From: an uncultured Sanguibacteroides sp.
Lineage (GTDB): Bacteria; Bacteroidota; Bacteroidia; Bacteroidales; Marinifilaceae
NCBI RefSeq assembly: GCF_900543425.1
Contig: NZ_UQRQ01000004.1
Span: forward strand, 62,001-126,000
Length of the DNA: 64,000 nucleotides
Direction of reading: 5' to 3'
Below the pieces are notes generated by a model. That model did no database searches. It had not been told where the DNA came from and worked only from the letters and a program-made list of their open reading frames with translations. Both the position numbers and the translations under genes were made by a program. Positions 52,798-62,212 of the stretch are shown one piece after another. Positions within the stretch are counted from its first letter, which is position 1; every line of letters begins with the position of its first letter.

Positions 52798-54801
52798 TTA
52801 GATTTCTATATTTATCGTAAATTTCACATTGGTACCCGGCATGGGATAGCATTGTACCACTTCGTATTGCTGGTTCAATAGGTTATTGACCTCTGCTGTC
52901 AGACGGACTTTCGTTTTTTTCCATAAAAAGGTTTTGGATGCGGAAAGATCGTTGGTATACCACTCTTTAGCTTCGTTTTCCGGGATATTGGCACTCGCTT
53001 CGTACCGTTTCCCGGTATAGATAAAACTATAGTTTAACTCCCAGCTTTTATAGCTGCCGTTCAGAATGATAGATCCGCTATGCCAGGGAATATAGGGGAT
53101 TTGGTCTCCGTAATAGGAACCTCCCGGCTTGGAAAAGTCTTGTGCTTTCTGATACGTATAATTGATTCGGGCGTCCAGTAACCATTGTCGGCTAAAACTC
53201 CAATGGGATTGTAAAGCTACGTCCAGTCCCCGTATTTCTACTTTTCCCAGGTTGACCATCGTCCAGCGGAATTGATTGGATGTTGGCATGGCGATAATCT
53301 TGTCCGTCACCTCGTTATAGTATCCGTCAACCTGTATTTCGAGCCCATTGAGAGCGGAAAGGGTATAGTTTCGAGCGTAAGTTATTCCGACGTCGTATTG
53401 GGTGGTGTATTCCGGATTCAGGTCTTTGTTTCCGATAAAGGTATAATACAGGTCGTTTAAGGTCGGCATCCGGAAAATACGTTTGTAAAAAGCCCTGAAA
53501 TTCAAATTTGTCTCTTCCCACGGTTGCCAGGAGAGAATAACGGTAGGTGTATATTCCTGTTTGCTGCCTGCGGCGGCATTTTTAACTTTGGTTTTGTCGT
53601 TGACGAAAGTTCCTAACAAACTTGCCTGTATGTTTAAACGTTGGAGATGAATGGCGGTAGCAATGGCTATTAATCCGGTATACCGGGCAGGATACACGAA
53701 GTCGATCAGGTCGGCATTCAATTTATTCCATTGAAAATCGGCGGATAGATTTAGGTTCCAACCGGGTAAAAGACTGAATAGATTGGCAGAGGAGAGATAA
53801 ATCTCTTGTTGGCGATAGTGATTGTTTACGTACATGGTGGATGCATCCAAACGGGGGTCGGAGAGATAATGCAGATAGTCGTAAGCATATTTTCCGTTTA
53901 TAAGCATGCTGTAACGGCTAAAGTATTTTTTAAAAGAACCTTGCAGGAAAAAATTGGAATCCCATTGACGATCCTGATTTTTGAATTTACCGGGTTCTTC
54001 CCGTACGGATGCTCCGGGATAGCCCCGCTCGGAATTGTAGAAGTAGGCTTTTGCCTTCCATTCCCCTTCTCTTATTTTGCCGAATAAACCATACTCTGCC
54101 CGGATGGAGTAAACATCTCCGTTTTTACGTACTTCCGTCGTGTCGTAACCGTTTTTCTTTCGATAGCTGAACTTGTATCGCCCGTTGGTATACATGTACT
54201 CTGCACTTAATGAACTGTTCACGTTTGTACTCAATCGGTTTTCCAATAGAAAGGAGGGATTGGCCAAACCGAAGGAACCGGTTTTAAACGTGAGTTTGGC
54301 ATTGTATTTCTTACCCGTGACAAAGCGCGGGATTCTGGAAACCATGTAGATGGATCCGGCTGAGCCGAAATCCTTGGCTGATTGGAAGATTGCACTTCTT
54401 TGTCCGTTATAAAGGGAGATGGATTCCATATTATCCAAAGAGAATCGTCCCAGGTCAATGGTTCCGTTTTGTGCGTTTCCTAATTCTATTCCATCATAAA
54501 AAACTCCCACGTGCTGGGTTCCCATACTACGGATATTAACGGTTTTCAATCCACCGATTCCCCCGTAATCCTTAATTTGTACTCCGGAAAAATAGCGTAA
54601 GGCATCCGCTACCGAGTGTACGCTTAATTTTTGTAAAGCCGCCCCGGATAAGATTTGTACGGGAATAATCTCTTTTTGTATCTGTTTGGCGGAAACAACG
54701 GCTTCCTTGATGTGATACATTTTGGTCGTATCCTCTTGGGCATAAACTCCTGGTGGTTTTAACAACAATAAACTCAGGCCTATAAGACGAAAACAATTCA
54801 T
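52798..54801 (-). CDS. btuB: TonB-dependent cobalamin receptor BtuB
   Basis: A 667-residue outer-membrane receptor. A signal peptide (1-22, cleavage near VYAQ) is followed by a plug domain (about 40-150) that contains VADALRYFSGVQIKDYGGIG and VNIRSMGTQHVGVFYDGIEL. The 22-strand barrel ends with VKFTINIEI. Its smaller size and plug sequence match BtuB-type receptors rather than the SusC family, and there is no carboxypeptidase-like N-terminal domain. It is the first gene of the riboswitch-controlled uptake operon. Confidence 0.9.
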   Translation of the reverse strand: MNCFRLIGLSLLLLKPPGVYAQEDTTKMYHIKEAVVSAKQIQKEIIPVQILSGAALQKLSVHSVADALRYFSGVQIKDYGGIGGLKTVNIRSMGTQHVGVFYDGIELGNAQNGTIDLGRFSLDNMESISLYNGQRSAIFQSAKDFGSAGSIYMVSRIPRFVTGKKYNAKLTFKTGSFGLANPSFLLENRLSTNVNSSLSAEYMYTNGRYKFSYRKKNGYDTTEVRKNGDVYSIRAEYGLFGKIREGEWKAKAYFYNSERGYPGASVREEPGKFKNQDRQWDSNFFLQGSFKKYFSRYSMLINGKYAYDYLHYLSDPRLDASTMYVNNHYRQQEIYLSSANLFSLLPGWNLNLSADFQWNKLNADLIDFVYPARYTGLIAIATAIHLQRLNIQASLLGTFVNDKTKVKNAAAGSKQEYTPTVILSWQPWEETNLNFRAFYKRIFRMPTLNDLYYTFIGNKDLNPEYTTQYDVGITYARNYTLSALNGLEIQVDGYYNEVTDKIIAMPTSNQFRWTMVNLGKVEIRGLDVALQSHWSFSRQWLLDARINYTYQKAQDFSKPGGSYYGDQIPYIPWHSGSIILNGSYKSWELNYSFIYTGKRYEASANIPENEAKEWYTNDLSASKTFLWKKTKVRLTAEVNNLLNQQYEVVQCYPMPGTNVKFTINIEI

Positions 54802-54951
54802 TTTTAGCTGTTATTAATATGATAAACAGCTCCCTGGAAAATATCCTGCGGTACAAATAACGGAATTACTCTTTTGTCATGAAGAATAAATCGGATTATG
54901 TTCACGTTTGTATCCAAGCTCTACTCCCAGAAAGCTTAAGATTATACGATG

Positions 54952-55130
54952 TTGGCAGGTCTTCTGACTTACTCCATTTTCAAACGCCCTTCCCATTTCG
55001 TGTCGAAACAGTGGATGTGAGTATTGTTCGAAAATTTTGGCGGAGCTTACAGCAGCGGGTCTGTTCAGGATTCTCACCTGATTCCCTTTTCACCACGTTT
55101 CGTAAAACGAAGCGTGACACCAAAATCGAT
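54952..55130 (-). ncRNA. Cobalamin riboswitch of the btu operon
   Basis: On the minus strand: GCGTG stem, GGGAATCAGGTGAGAATCCT, then GCTGTAAGC, CCACTGTTTCG, GGGAAGG, and AAGTCAGAAGACCTGCC. All conserved blocks of the cobalamin riboswitch are present in order. It occupies most of the 559-nt gap 54802-55360, starting a few nt after the predicted transcription start and ending about 150 nt before the btuB ATG. High cobalamin would repress the uptake operon. The rest of the gap (55176-55360) holds only the cobO promoter region. Confidence 0.94.
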
Positions 55131-55144
55131 TGTTTAATCGGGAA

Positions 55145-55175
55145 CAAAAGTAGATAACATTTAGTAAGAAACAAA
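55145..55175 (-). promoter_or_regulatory. Promoter of the btu operon
   Basis: On the minus strand, TTTG (-33) at 55172-55175, 19 nt, then TACTTTTG (-7) at 55145-55152. This is an exact Bacteroidetes consensus, and it places the transcription start just before the riboswitch. Confidence 0.8.
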
Positions 55176-55312
55176 TAAAATCCGAAATTAAAAATTTGAA
55201 TCCGAAAAAATGGAGGACTCTTTTATTTGAATATTAACTTATTACAATGATGGATAAGGATAATGGAATGATATATTCAGGGGTATTCCTGTAAAAGGCC
55301 TGGTAATTTATC

Positions 55313-55320
55313 TATATTTG
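55313..55320 (+). promoter_or_regulatory. -7 box of cobO
   Basis: TATATTTG, 40 nt before the cobO ATG. No riboswitch lies between it and the gene. Confidence 0.55.
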
Positions 55321-55360
55321 TTATGGTATGAAGTAACGGTTCCAGAATAAAAAATAAGAA

Positions 55361-55879
55361 ATGGAAAACAAAGGATATATACAGGTATATACGGGTGATG
55401 GTAAAGGAAAGACTACGGCCGCCTTTGGTTTGGCGGTGAGAGCTTTATGTGCCGGTAAAAGGGTTTTTATCGGACAGTTTGTCAAAAGTATGAAATATCA
55501 TGAAACCCGAATAGAATCTTTATTCGATCGATTGGAAATCCGTCAGTTCGGGAGAGGTTGTTTTATAAGGCGTGATCCGGAAGAGGCAGATATCCGGATG
55601 GCTCATAAAGGTTTCGAAGAGTGCAGGGTGAATATGACTTCGGGAGAATACGACGTGGTTATTTTGGATGAGTTGACCATCGCCCTTTACTATCGATTAT
55701 TAACGGAAGAAGAGGTCATAAAGGCTTTGCTGACGAAAGCTGCCGGAACAGAGGTCGTTATTACTGGTCGGTATGCTCCTGCGGCTTTGATCGGGATTGC
55801 CGATCTGGTGACGGAAATGCGGGAGGTTAAACATTATTATACCCAGGGAGTATTGTCCAGGGAAGGAATCGATCGTTAA
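55361..55879 (+). CDS. cobO: Cob(I)yrinic acid a,c-diamide/cobalamin adenosyltransferase
   Basis: A 172-residue CobA/CobO/BtuR-type enzyme that transfers the adenosyl group from ATP to Co(I) corrinoids, making adenosylcobalamin. The P-loop-like GDGKGKTTAAFGLAVRA (near 12-28) and YDVVILDELTIAL (near 104-116) are diagnostic. It is divergent from the btu operon and directly supports it by converting imported B12 to the form required by NrdJ. It ends abutting the convergent marC gene, with no base between the two coding regions. Confidence 0.94.
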   Translation: MENKGYIQVYTGDGKGKTTAAFGLAVRALCAGKRVFIGQFVKSMKYHETRIESLFDRLEIRQFGRGCFIRRDPEEADIRMAHKGFEECRVNMTSGEYDVVILDELTIALYYRLLTEEEVIKALLTKAAGTEVVITGRYAPAALIGIADLVTEMREVKHYYTQGVLSREGIDR

Positions 55880-56467
55880 TCAGGAAAAAGAGTTGAGCAG
55901 GCTTGTCAGGTTGGTCGTAAATAATTTTACGGACATGGCAAGCAAGATAATACCGAAAAATTTGCGGAGGACATATACTCCCCCTTTGCCGATCAAACGT
56001 TCCACTAAGGTTACCTTCTTTAATACGATATAGACGACAATCATATTTAAGACGACAGCTATAATGATGTTAATAACATGACATTCGGCCCGAAGAGACA
56101 AGGTCGTCGTAAGTGCTCCGGCTCCGGCAACTAAAGGAAAAACAACGGGAACGATGGTGGCTGAGCCCCCGGGGCCGTCGTTACGGAAAACTTCTATACT
56201 GAAGGTCATTTCGATAGCTAATACGAAAAGTACCAGAGCTCCGGCTATGGCGAAAGAAGAGATATCGATATTGAATAACTTTAGCAGGGCATCTCCGGCA
56301 AAAAGGAAGGTGATAAAAATGATCAGGGAAATTACGGTTGCCTTCTCTGCATTAACCTTGTTGCCGTTGCTATTTAGGTTTATAATGATAGGAGTGGAGC
56401 CTGTGATATCTATCACGGCGAACAATACCATAAAGGCTGTGAAAATTTCTTTAAAACTTAATTCCAT
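55880..56467 (-). CDS. MarC-family integral membrane protein
   Basis: A 195-residue membrane protein with six hydrophobic segments. FAVIDITGSTPIIINL near the start and FPLVAGAGALTTTLSL in the middle are the two conserved MarC half-repeat motifs. The family was once linked to multiple antibiotic resistance, but that link was not confirmed, and the substrate is unknown. A stem-loop leader precedes it (see 56490-56557). Confidence 0.9.
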   Translation of the reverse strand: MELSFKEIFTAFMVLFAVIDITGSTPIIINLNSNGNKVNAEKATVISLIIFITFLFAGDALLKLFNIDISSFAIAGALVLFVLAIEMTFSIEVFRNDGPGGSATIVPVVFPLVAGAGALTTTLSLRAECHVINIIIAVVLNMIVVYIVLKKVTLVERLIGKGGVYVLRKFFGIILLAMSVKLFTTNLTSLLNSFS

Positions 56468-56838
56468 GTATGAACTTGTTAAAACTTGCAGGGTACAAAA
56501 CTGTTTTTACTTATGAAACCAACTCAGAACCTTCAAAACGGTTGTTTTGTGACCCTGCAAATTTACAATTAATTTTTTTAATTCCATATCTCCTCGTCGG
56601 AAGGCATATGTATACGTGTGGACAGAGGTGCAACCCTGGTGATATGTTTCCCCAACTACCGCATCCGTTTTGTATGGAGCCTCCGGCCGTTGTGGCATAG
56701 GGTGCGTGTATTTTTTATCTTTTTTTGACGTTAGTTTTTGAAATTAACGGAAGGGAAGAGTGATACGATAAAAAACGCTACCTAAAAACAGGTAGCGTTT
56801 TTTATCAGGTTTCGGATGCCTGATATCCGTTATTTTGA
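56468..56838. other. 371-nt gene-free stretch between marC and pgk
   Basis: The left part holds the marC leader: a -7 box TAAATTTG (minus strand, 56558-56565) and an inverted repeat (gcagggtacaaaac at 56490-56503 with gttttgtgaccctgc at 56543-56557). The block 56600-56705 is more G/C-rich than typical spacer here and resembles nothing I recognise. Short frames on both strands cross it (63 and 76 codons) but show no family features. The right end holds the pgk terminator. Confidence 0.5.
56771..56802 (-). terminator. Terminator after pgk
   Basis: A 13-bp perfect stem (56771-56783 with 56790-56802), with a T run on the minus strand. Confidence 0.87.
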
Positions 56839-58032
56839 TTATTCTCCTCGAATAGCTGTGATTCCGGGTAGTTTTTTGCCCTCGATGTATTCGAGCAACG
56901 CACCTCCTCCGGTAGAGACATAGCTAACTTTATCGGCTAAACCGAATTGATTGATGGCTGCTACTGAGTCTCCTCCGCCGATAAGTGAGAAGGCTCCTTT
57001 TTCGGTTGCTTTCACGATGGCTTCGGCAATGGCCTTTGTTCCTTCGGCAAATTTAGGGATCTCAAACACTCCCACGGGACCGTTCCAGAGGATGGTTTTT
57101 GAATTCTCGATGATTTTGGCAAATTCCTTACGGGTCTCCGGACCGATGTCCAGGCCTTCCCAACCGTCCGGGATATTCATGGGATCTACAATTTGGGTGT
57201 GGGCGTCCTGACTAAAGGCGTCGGCAGCTAATGTTTGGTTGGAAAGAACCAGATTGACCCCCTTCTCTTTGGCAAGCTTGAGGATATCAAGGGCTAAATC
57301 CAATTTATCCTCTTCACAAATCGAATTTCCGATATGACCTCCCAATGCCTTTTTAAAGGTATAAGTCATACCTCCGCCCAAAATCAGATTATCTACCTTG
57401 TCCATCAGGTTCATGATAATATCGATTTTGGAGGAGACTTTCGAACCTCCCATAATGGCAGTAAAAGGACGGGTCGGGTTATGCATCACTTTATCCACAC
57501 TTTCCAATTCTCCCTTCATGACATAACCGAAAAGTTTGTCGTTCGGGAAAAATTCAGCGATTACGGCAGTAGAGGCGTGAGCCCGGTGAGCAGTTCCGAA
57601 GGCGTCGTTGATCCATACATCTCCTAAAGATGCCAACTCCTTCGCAAACTGTTCGTCGCCTTTCTCTTCTTCTTTATGGAAACGAAGGTTTTCCAATAGA
57701 AGCACTTCTCCCGGTTTTAAATCGGCAGCCATTTTTTGGGCCTGTTCTCCGATGCAATCTTCCGCGAATTTTACAGGGGTATGTAATAATTCCTCCAAAT
57801 GCTTTTGAATGTGTTTCAAAGAAAACTTATCCTCCGGTCCGTTTTTCGGACGTCCTAAATGTGACATGAGAATGACAGCCCCCCCTTTTTCCAGTACTTT
57901 TTTTATGGTTGGAATGGCTGCCCGCATGCGGGTATCATCTGTAATTTCAAATTTGTCGTTCATAGGTACGTTAAAATCAACCCGGATCAACGCCCTTTTG
58001 TTTTTAAAATTGTAATTGTCAATCGTCTGCAT
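56839..58032 (-). CDS. pgk: Phosphoglycerate kinase
   Basis: A 397-residue glycolytic kinase that transfers phosphate from 1,3-bisphosphoglycerate to ADP. RVDFNVPMN near residue 18 is the substrate signature. ILMSHLGRPKNGPE and LLLENLRFHKEEE follow. FTAIMGGSKVSSKI and the C-terminal nucleotide loop SLIGGGDSVAAI are present. Length is normal. It is monocistronic with its own terminator. Confidence 0.97.
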   Translation of the reverse strand: MQTIDNYNFKNKRALIRVDFNVPMNDKFEITDDTRMRAAIPTIKKVLEKGGAVILMSHLGRPKNGPEDKFSLKHIQKHLEELLHTPVKFAEDCIGEQAQKMAADLKPGEVLLLENLRFHKEEEKGDEQFAKELASLGDVWINDAFGTAHRAHASTAVIAEFFPNDKLFGYVMKGELESVDKVMHNPTRPFTAIMGGSKVSSKIDIIMNLMDKVDNLILGGGMTYTFKKALGGHIGNSICEEDKLDLALDILKLAKEKGVNLVLSNQTLAADAFSQDAHTQIVDPMNIPDGWEGLDIGPETRKEFAKIIENSKTILWNGPVGVFEIPKFAEGTKAIAEAIVKATEKGAFSLIGGGDSVAAINQFGLADKVSYVSTGGGALLEYIEGKKLPGITAIRGE

Positions 58033-58211
58033 ATTATTTATGTTTAGATATATTCTTACGTAATTGTCCTGATAAAGGTATGTATAAAATGAATTTAAAC
58101 AAAGAAAAAAAGTGAAAAGGCTTTCAGGGAGTCGGTTTGTCGGGAAATGAAGGGGAAAATTTGTAGGTCTCGAAAAAAATGCAGACTTTAGCTATTCATA
58201 CGATATACCAG

Positions 58212-58649
58212 ATGGATAAACATGAATTATTTATGAAAAAGGCTTTGGAGGAAGCCTTAATTGCACAATCGGAAGGAGAGATTCCCGTGGGGGCAATTAT
58301 TGTTTGTAAAGATAGAATCATTGCCAGGGCTCATAATCAGACGGAGAGACTAAATGATGTGACGGCTCACGCGGAAATGTTGGCGATAACCTCGGCGACA
58401 GCCTCGCTGGGAGGGAAGTATTTAAATGACTGTACACTTTACGTGACGATGGAACCTTGTACCATGTGCGGGGGGGCTTTAGCGTGGGCTCAGCTGGGAG
58501 AACTGGTGTATGGGGCATCGGACCCGCACCGGGGATACGCGAGATTGACACCCTGTATACTTCACCCGAAGACGAAAGTAATTGCCGGAGTGTTGGGCGA
58601 AGAGTGTGCCGATCTGGTAAGGGCATTTTTTATTCGTAAGCGTGATTAA
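58212..58649 (+). CDS. tadA: tRNA adenosine deaminase TadA
   Basis: A 145-residue zinc-dependent deaminase that converts adenosine 34 to inosine in the tRNA-Arg anticodon. HAEMLAI provides the zinc histidine and catalytic glutamate. EPCTMCGGAL provides the two zinc cysteines. GASDPHRGY and the helical C-terminus are also present. The ATG at 58212 (MDKHELFMKKALEEA) matches the family start. An in-frame ATG at 58179 would add 11 residues. The deaminase could in principle act on another base, but the spacing fits TadA. Confidence 0.93.
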   Translation: MDKHELFMKKALEEALIAQSEGEIPVGAIIVCKDRIIARAHNQTERLNDVTAHAEMLAITSATASLGGKYLNDCTLYVTMEPCTMCGGALAWAQLGELVYGASDPHRGYARLTPCILHPKTKVIAGVLGEECADLVRAFFIRKRD

Positions 58650-58660
58650 TCCTTTCCCGC

Positions 58661-58692
58661 GTTGTATATGCGATGGAGTTTTTATACATTTG
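58661..58692 (+). promoter_or_regulatory. Promoter of ruvB
   Basis: A GTTG -33-like box at 58661-58664 and TACATTTG (-7) at 58685-58692, 20 nt apart. A leader of about 65 nt precedes the ruvB ATG. Confidence 0.6.
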
Positions 58693-58764
58693 AGACTCGA
58701 AAAAGAAAACGAAGTGTTCTTTTAAGGGAAGGATTTAGGTTTTGAAACAGGTAAAAAAAAATAG

Positions 58765-59787
58765 ATGGCTGGATTTGATATAAGAAGTGGGAATGTTCCT
58801 GAAAGTGAGAAAGAATTAGAGAAGGCTTTACGCCCGCTGACCTTTCGTGATTTTCAAGGACAGAAAAAGATCGTGGATAATTTAGAGATTTTTGTTCAGG
58901 CGGCCAAAATGAGAGACGAGTCGTTGGATCATGTATTACTACATGGACCTCCCGGATTAGGAAAGACAACTTTATCGGCTATTATTGCCAACGAGTTGGG
59001 GGTAGGAATAAAGATTACTTCCGGACCGGTGTTGGATAAGCCGGGCGATTTAGCCGGTTTGTTGACTAATTTGGAAACGAACGATGTTCTTTTTATTGAT
59101 GAGATTCATCGATTGAGCCCTATCGTGGAGGAGTATCTCTATTCGGCTATGGAAGATTTTAAAATCGATATCATGATCGATAAAGGACCGGCTGCCCGTT
59201 CCGTGCAAATACAGTTGAATCCTTTCACCCTGATAGGTGCCACTACCCGTAGCGGCTTACTGACAGCTCCTTTGCGGGCTCGCTTTGGCATTAACAGTCA
59301 CCTGGAATATTACGATCTGGATATTTTGACAGGGATTATCGAACGTTCCGCTTCTATCCTAAGTGTAAAGATAACAAGCCAGGCCTCGAAAGAAATCGCT
59401 TCCAGAAGCCGGGGAACCCCCCGTATAGCAAATGCCCTGTTGAGGAGGGTACGCGATTTTGCAATGGTAAAAGGAAATGGTGTTATCGATCATGAGATCA
59501 CTCAATATGCTCTTGAAGCTTTGAATATCGATAAATTCGGTTTGGATGAGATGGATAATAAGATTCTGTTGACCATTATCGATAAATTTAAGGGGGGGCC
59601 TGTCGGATTAACCACCATCGCTACTGCAGTAAGTGAAGACCCCGGAACGTTGGAGGAGGTTTATGAACCTTTTTTGATTAAAGAAGGGTTCCTGAAAAGA
59701 ACACCCAGAGGACGCGAAGTGACGGATTTGGCTTATAAACATCTAAAAAAGGGCCAAATAAAGAATGATCAACCCACTCTTTTTTAG
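58765..59787 (+). CDS. ruvB: Holliday junction branch-migration helicase RuvB
   Basis: A 340-residue AAA+ motor that drives branch migration with RuvA. Walker A is HGPPGLGKTTLS (near 52-63), Walker B LFIDEIHRLS, sensor 1 LIGATTRSGLL and the arginine finger RARFGI. The winged-helix domain at the end contains VYEPFLIKEGFLKRTPRGRE. Full length. It is not next to ruvA or ruvC in this window. Confidence 0.97.
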   Translation: MAGFDIRSGNVPESEKELEKALRPLTFRDFQGQKKIVDNLEIFVQAAKMRDESLDHVLLHGPPGLGKTTLSAIIANELGVGIKITSGPVLDKPGDLAGLLTNLETNDVLFIDEIHRLSPIVEEYLYSAMEDFKIDIMIDKGPAARSVQIQLNPFTLIGATTRSGLLTAPLRARFGINSHLEYYDLDILTGIIERSASILSVKITSQASKEIASRSRGTPRIANALLRRVRDFAMVKGNGVIDHEITQYALEALNIDKFGLDEMDNKILLTIIDKFKGGPVGLTTIATAVSEDPGTLEEVYEPFLIKEGFLKRTPRGREVTDLAYKHLKKGQIKNDQPTLF

Positions 59788-59867
59788 GCGATGAATTACG
59801 CAAACGTTATACGGTTAAATTGTGTTAATAGTGGGAAATGTTAAAATTGAATTGTTAAATTTGTGGT

Positions 59868-61406
59868 ATGAGAAAACAACAGATTATCATATTGGGTGTT
59901 GTGTTTGGTCTCTCGTTATTTGGATTAATTCTGCTTCAGACAAGCTATTTTCAGACTGCCTTTGAAGTAAAAAAAGAGCAATTTGACTATACCGTCAATA
60001 AGGTGATGGATGAGGTCGTTGATTATATCCGAGGGAAGGTGAAGATGAATCGTATTGCAGAGGGGAACAATCTGTTGAAAAGTTCAGAGGATGGTGTAGA
60101 AGATACTCGAATGTACGTGGATCCGAAGCGAAAAATTGCTTCTAAGAACGATCCTGATTTGATGTTTAGTTCTGTACTGAGTTTGATAGATGATGACTCG
60201 GATATACAGGATGTTAGTGATTTTGTGGGTCGTAAGGCAACCAAAGATAATTTATCGACCTCTCTTGCAAAATTACAGCAACAGATTAAGGAGAGTTTGG
60301 GAAAAGATTACGTGTTGGTAGTGGAAGAGGGGAATAAACCGGAACGAATGATAGAGGGTAGGATAGATGTGAATGATTTGTACGGTTTTATCGGGAATGC
60401 TCTGATCGATAATGGTATTCGTAACTCGTTTGAGTTCGGGATAAAAGAGAATGGGAAGTTCGTGTTGGCTTCTAAGAACTTTTTAAGTCAACAGGATCGA
60501 TACTGGGATAAGAGAATATTTCCGGGAGAAAAAGGAGGAACGGTACTATATTTAAGGTTTCCTGATTTGGCAGGGGATACGGCGAGTTCTTTGTGGATGT
60601 TGTTACCTAGTATATTGATCACATTCGCTTTGTTGTTTTGTTCTGTATTCTGTTTAGTGGTTATTATTCGTCAGAAAAAACTATCGGTAATAAAGAATGA
60701 CTTTATTAACAATATGACTCATGAATTTAAAACCCCGATAGCGACGATCTCTTTGGCGTCACAGATGTTAAAGGATGGGGCTGTAACGAATACCCCGGAA
60801 ACCATTGACCGGGTTGCGACCATTATTCGGGACGAGAGTAAACGTTTAACTTATCAGGTAGAACGAGTGTTACAAACCGCTCTTTTTACAGAAACGAGAA
60901 TGAAGTTAAAATTGAAAAAGATCAATATAAATGACATAATAGAAGATTTGTTACCTAAATTTACCTTACGGGTTGAGGATAAAGGGGGTAAAATGTTCGG
61001 TCATCTGGAGGCTGAAAATGACGAAATATTGGCCGACGAGGTTCATATAACGAACGTCATTTCGAATCTGGTTGATAATGCTATTAAGTATTGTATCCGG
61101 GCTCCGGAGATCTCAATCTATACACGAAATAGGAATCATGAGATTGTTATTAGTGTGATTGATAATGGCATAGGAATTGCTAAGAAAGATCAGAAATTGA
61201 TCTTTGAACGTTTTTATCGTGTGTCGACAGGGAATTTGCATGACGTGAAAGGTTTTGGGCTAGGCCTTTCATACGTGAAAAAGATCGTGGAAGCACACGG
61301 GGGAAACATTGAAGTGGAAAGTTCCCCGGATAAAGGGAGCTGTTTTGACATTATTTTACCATTAACATCAAAAAAACAAAAGGTAAAGAGAACCTTATTT
61401 TTCTAA
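59868..61406 (+). CDS. rprX: Sensor histidine kinase, RprX-like
   Basis: A 512-residue membrane kinase. The first membrane segment lies at about 7-24, a periplasmic sensor domain at about 25-240, and a second segment at about 243-267. The H-box is NNMTHEFKTPIATISL, with the phospho-accepting histidine near 284. N box NLVDNAIKY, G1 box DNGIGI and G2 box KGFGLGLSYVKKIVEAHGG follow. It pairs with the response regulator 61 nt downstream, an arrangement matching Bacteroides RprX/RprY. A TAAATTTG box ends only 5 nt before the ATG, so either the mRNA is almost leaderless or that box is chance. Confidence 0.87.
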   Translation: MRKQQIIILGVVFGLSLFGLILLQTSYFQTAFEVKKEQFDYTVNKVMDEVVDYIRGKVKMNRIAEGNNLLKSSEDGVEDTRMYVDPKRKIASKNDPDLMFSSVLSLIDDDSDIQDVSDFVGRKATKDNLSTSLAKLQQQIKESLGKDYVLVVEEGNKPERMIEGRIDVNDLYGFIGNALIDNGIRNSFEFGIKENGKFVLASKNFLSQQDRYWDKRIFPGEKGGTVLYLRFPDLAGDTASSLWMLLPSILITFALLFCSVFCLVVIIRQKKLSVIKNDFINNMTHEFKTPIATISLASQMLKDGAVTNTPETIDRVATIIRDESKRLTYQVERVLQTALFTETRMKLKLKKININDIIEDLLPKFTLRVEDKGGKMFGHLEAENDEILADEVHITNVISNLVDNAIKYCIRAPEISIYTRNRNHEIVISVIDNGIGIAKKDQKLIFERFYRVSTGNLHDVKGFGLGLSYVKKIVEAHGGNIEVESSPDKGSCFDIILPLTSKKQKVKRTLFF

Positions 61407-61467
61407 TTTCGTATATTTTTTCAGAGAATTTAAAACGACATAGAGAATTATTTAAAACAACATAGCT

Positions 61468-62157
61468 ATGGATGAGAAAATTAAAATTTTATTAGCAGAG
61501 GATGATACAAACCTCGGCATGCTGCTTAAAGAGTATTTAAGAGCTAAAGGTTTTGACACTGTTTTATGTGAAGATGGAGAAGTTGCTTATGAGACTTTTT
61601 TAAACCAACCTTTCGATATTTGTATATTTGACGTAATGATGCCGAAAAAAGATGGTTTTACTTTGGCAAAAGACGTGAGACAAATTAATAGCGAAATTCC
61701 AATCATTTTCTTAACAGCTAAAACAATGAAAGAAGATGTATTGGAAGGATTTAAATTAGGAGCTGACGATTATATGAGTAAACCTTTCAGCATGGAAGAG
61801 TTACTTCTGAGAATCGAAGCTGTATTGAGAAGATCAACTGGATTGAAACCGGAAGATGAACAAGAGATCTTTAAGATCGGAAAGTTGACGTTCAACTCTA
61901 AAAAGCAAACTTTGTTTGATGGAGAAGAGGAGCAGAAACTGACCACGAAAGAATCTGAATTACTTCGTCTGTTATGCTTGAATGTTAATAAGGTATTGGA
62001 GAGAAACTTTGCTTTGAAGAACATTTGGGCCGATGATAACTATTTCAATGCAAGAAGCATGGATGTTTATATCACCAAATTGCGTAAACATTTGAAGAAA
62101 GATCCTTCTGTAGAGATCATCAATGTTCACGGAAAAGGATATAAATTGATTCTTTGA
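61468..62157 (+). CDS. rprY: OmpR-family response regulator, RprY-like
   Basis: A 229-residue regulator. The receiver domain (5-118) has the acidic pair in LLAEDDTNLGML, the phospho-aspartate in ICIFDVMMPKKDGF (near 53) and the lysine in MSKPFSMEEL. The winged-helix DNA-binding domain (about 135-229) contains LTTKESELLRLLCLNVNKVL and SMDVYITKLRKHL. The receiver and DNA-binding sequences resemble RprY of Bacteroides, which regulates redox and envelope genes. The target genes here are not known. Confidence 0.92.
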   Translation: MDEKIKILLAEDDTNLGMLLKEYLRAKGFDTVLCEDGEVAYETFLNQPFDICIFDVMMPKKDGFTLAKDVRQINSEIPIIFLTAKTMKEDVLEGFKLGADDYMSKPFSMEELLLRIEAVLRRSTGLKPEDEQEIFKIGKLTFNSKKQTLFDGEEEQKLTTKESELLRLLCLNVNKVLERNFALKNIWADDNYFNARSMDVYITKLRKHLKKDPSVEIINVHGKGYKLIL

Positions 62158-62173
62158 TATTTAATGAATGAAT

Positions 62174-62208
62174 AAACGGGTCTCGTTTTCGGGACCCGTT
62201 TTTTTATG
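62174..62208. terminator. Terminator between rprY and rpiB
   Basis: A 12-bp stem (62174-62185 with 62190-62201, one G-T pair) with a TTTT loop, followed by a T run on the plus strand. It may serve both convergent genes. Confidence 0.85.
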
Positions 62209-62212
62209 GTAT

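Noticed and set aside
56507..56698. 63-codon minus-strand frame (and an overlapping 76-codon plus-strand frame) between marC and pgk
   Set aside because: Composition looks non-coding, no family is recognised, and the minus-strand frame runs through the marC promoter and leader hairpin.
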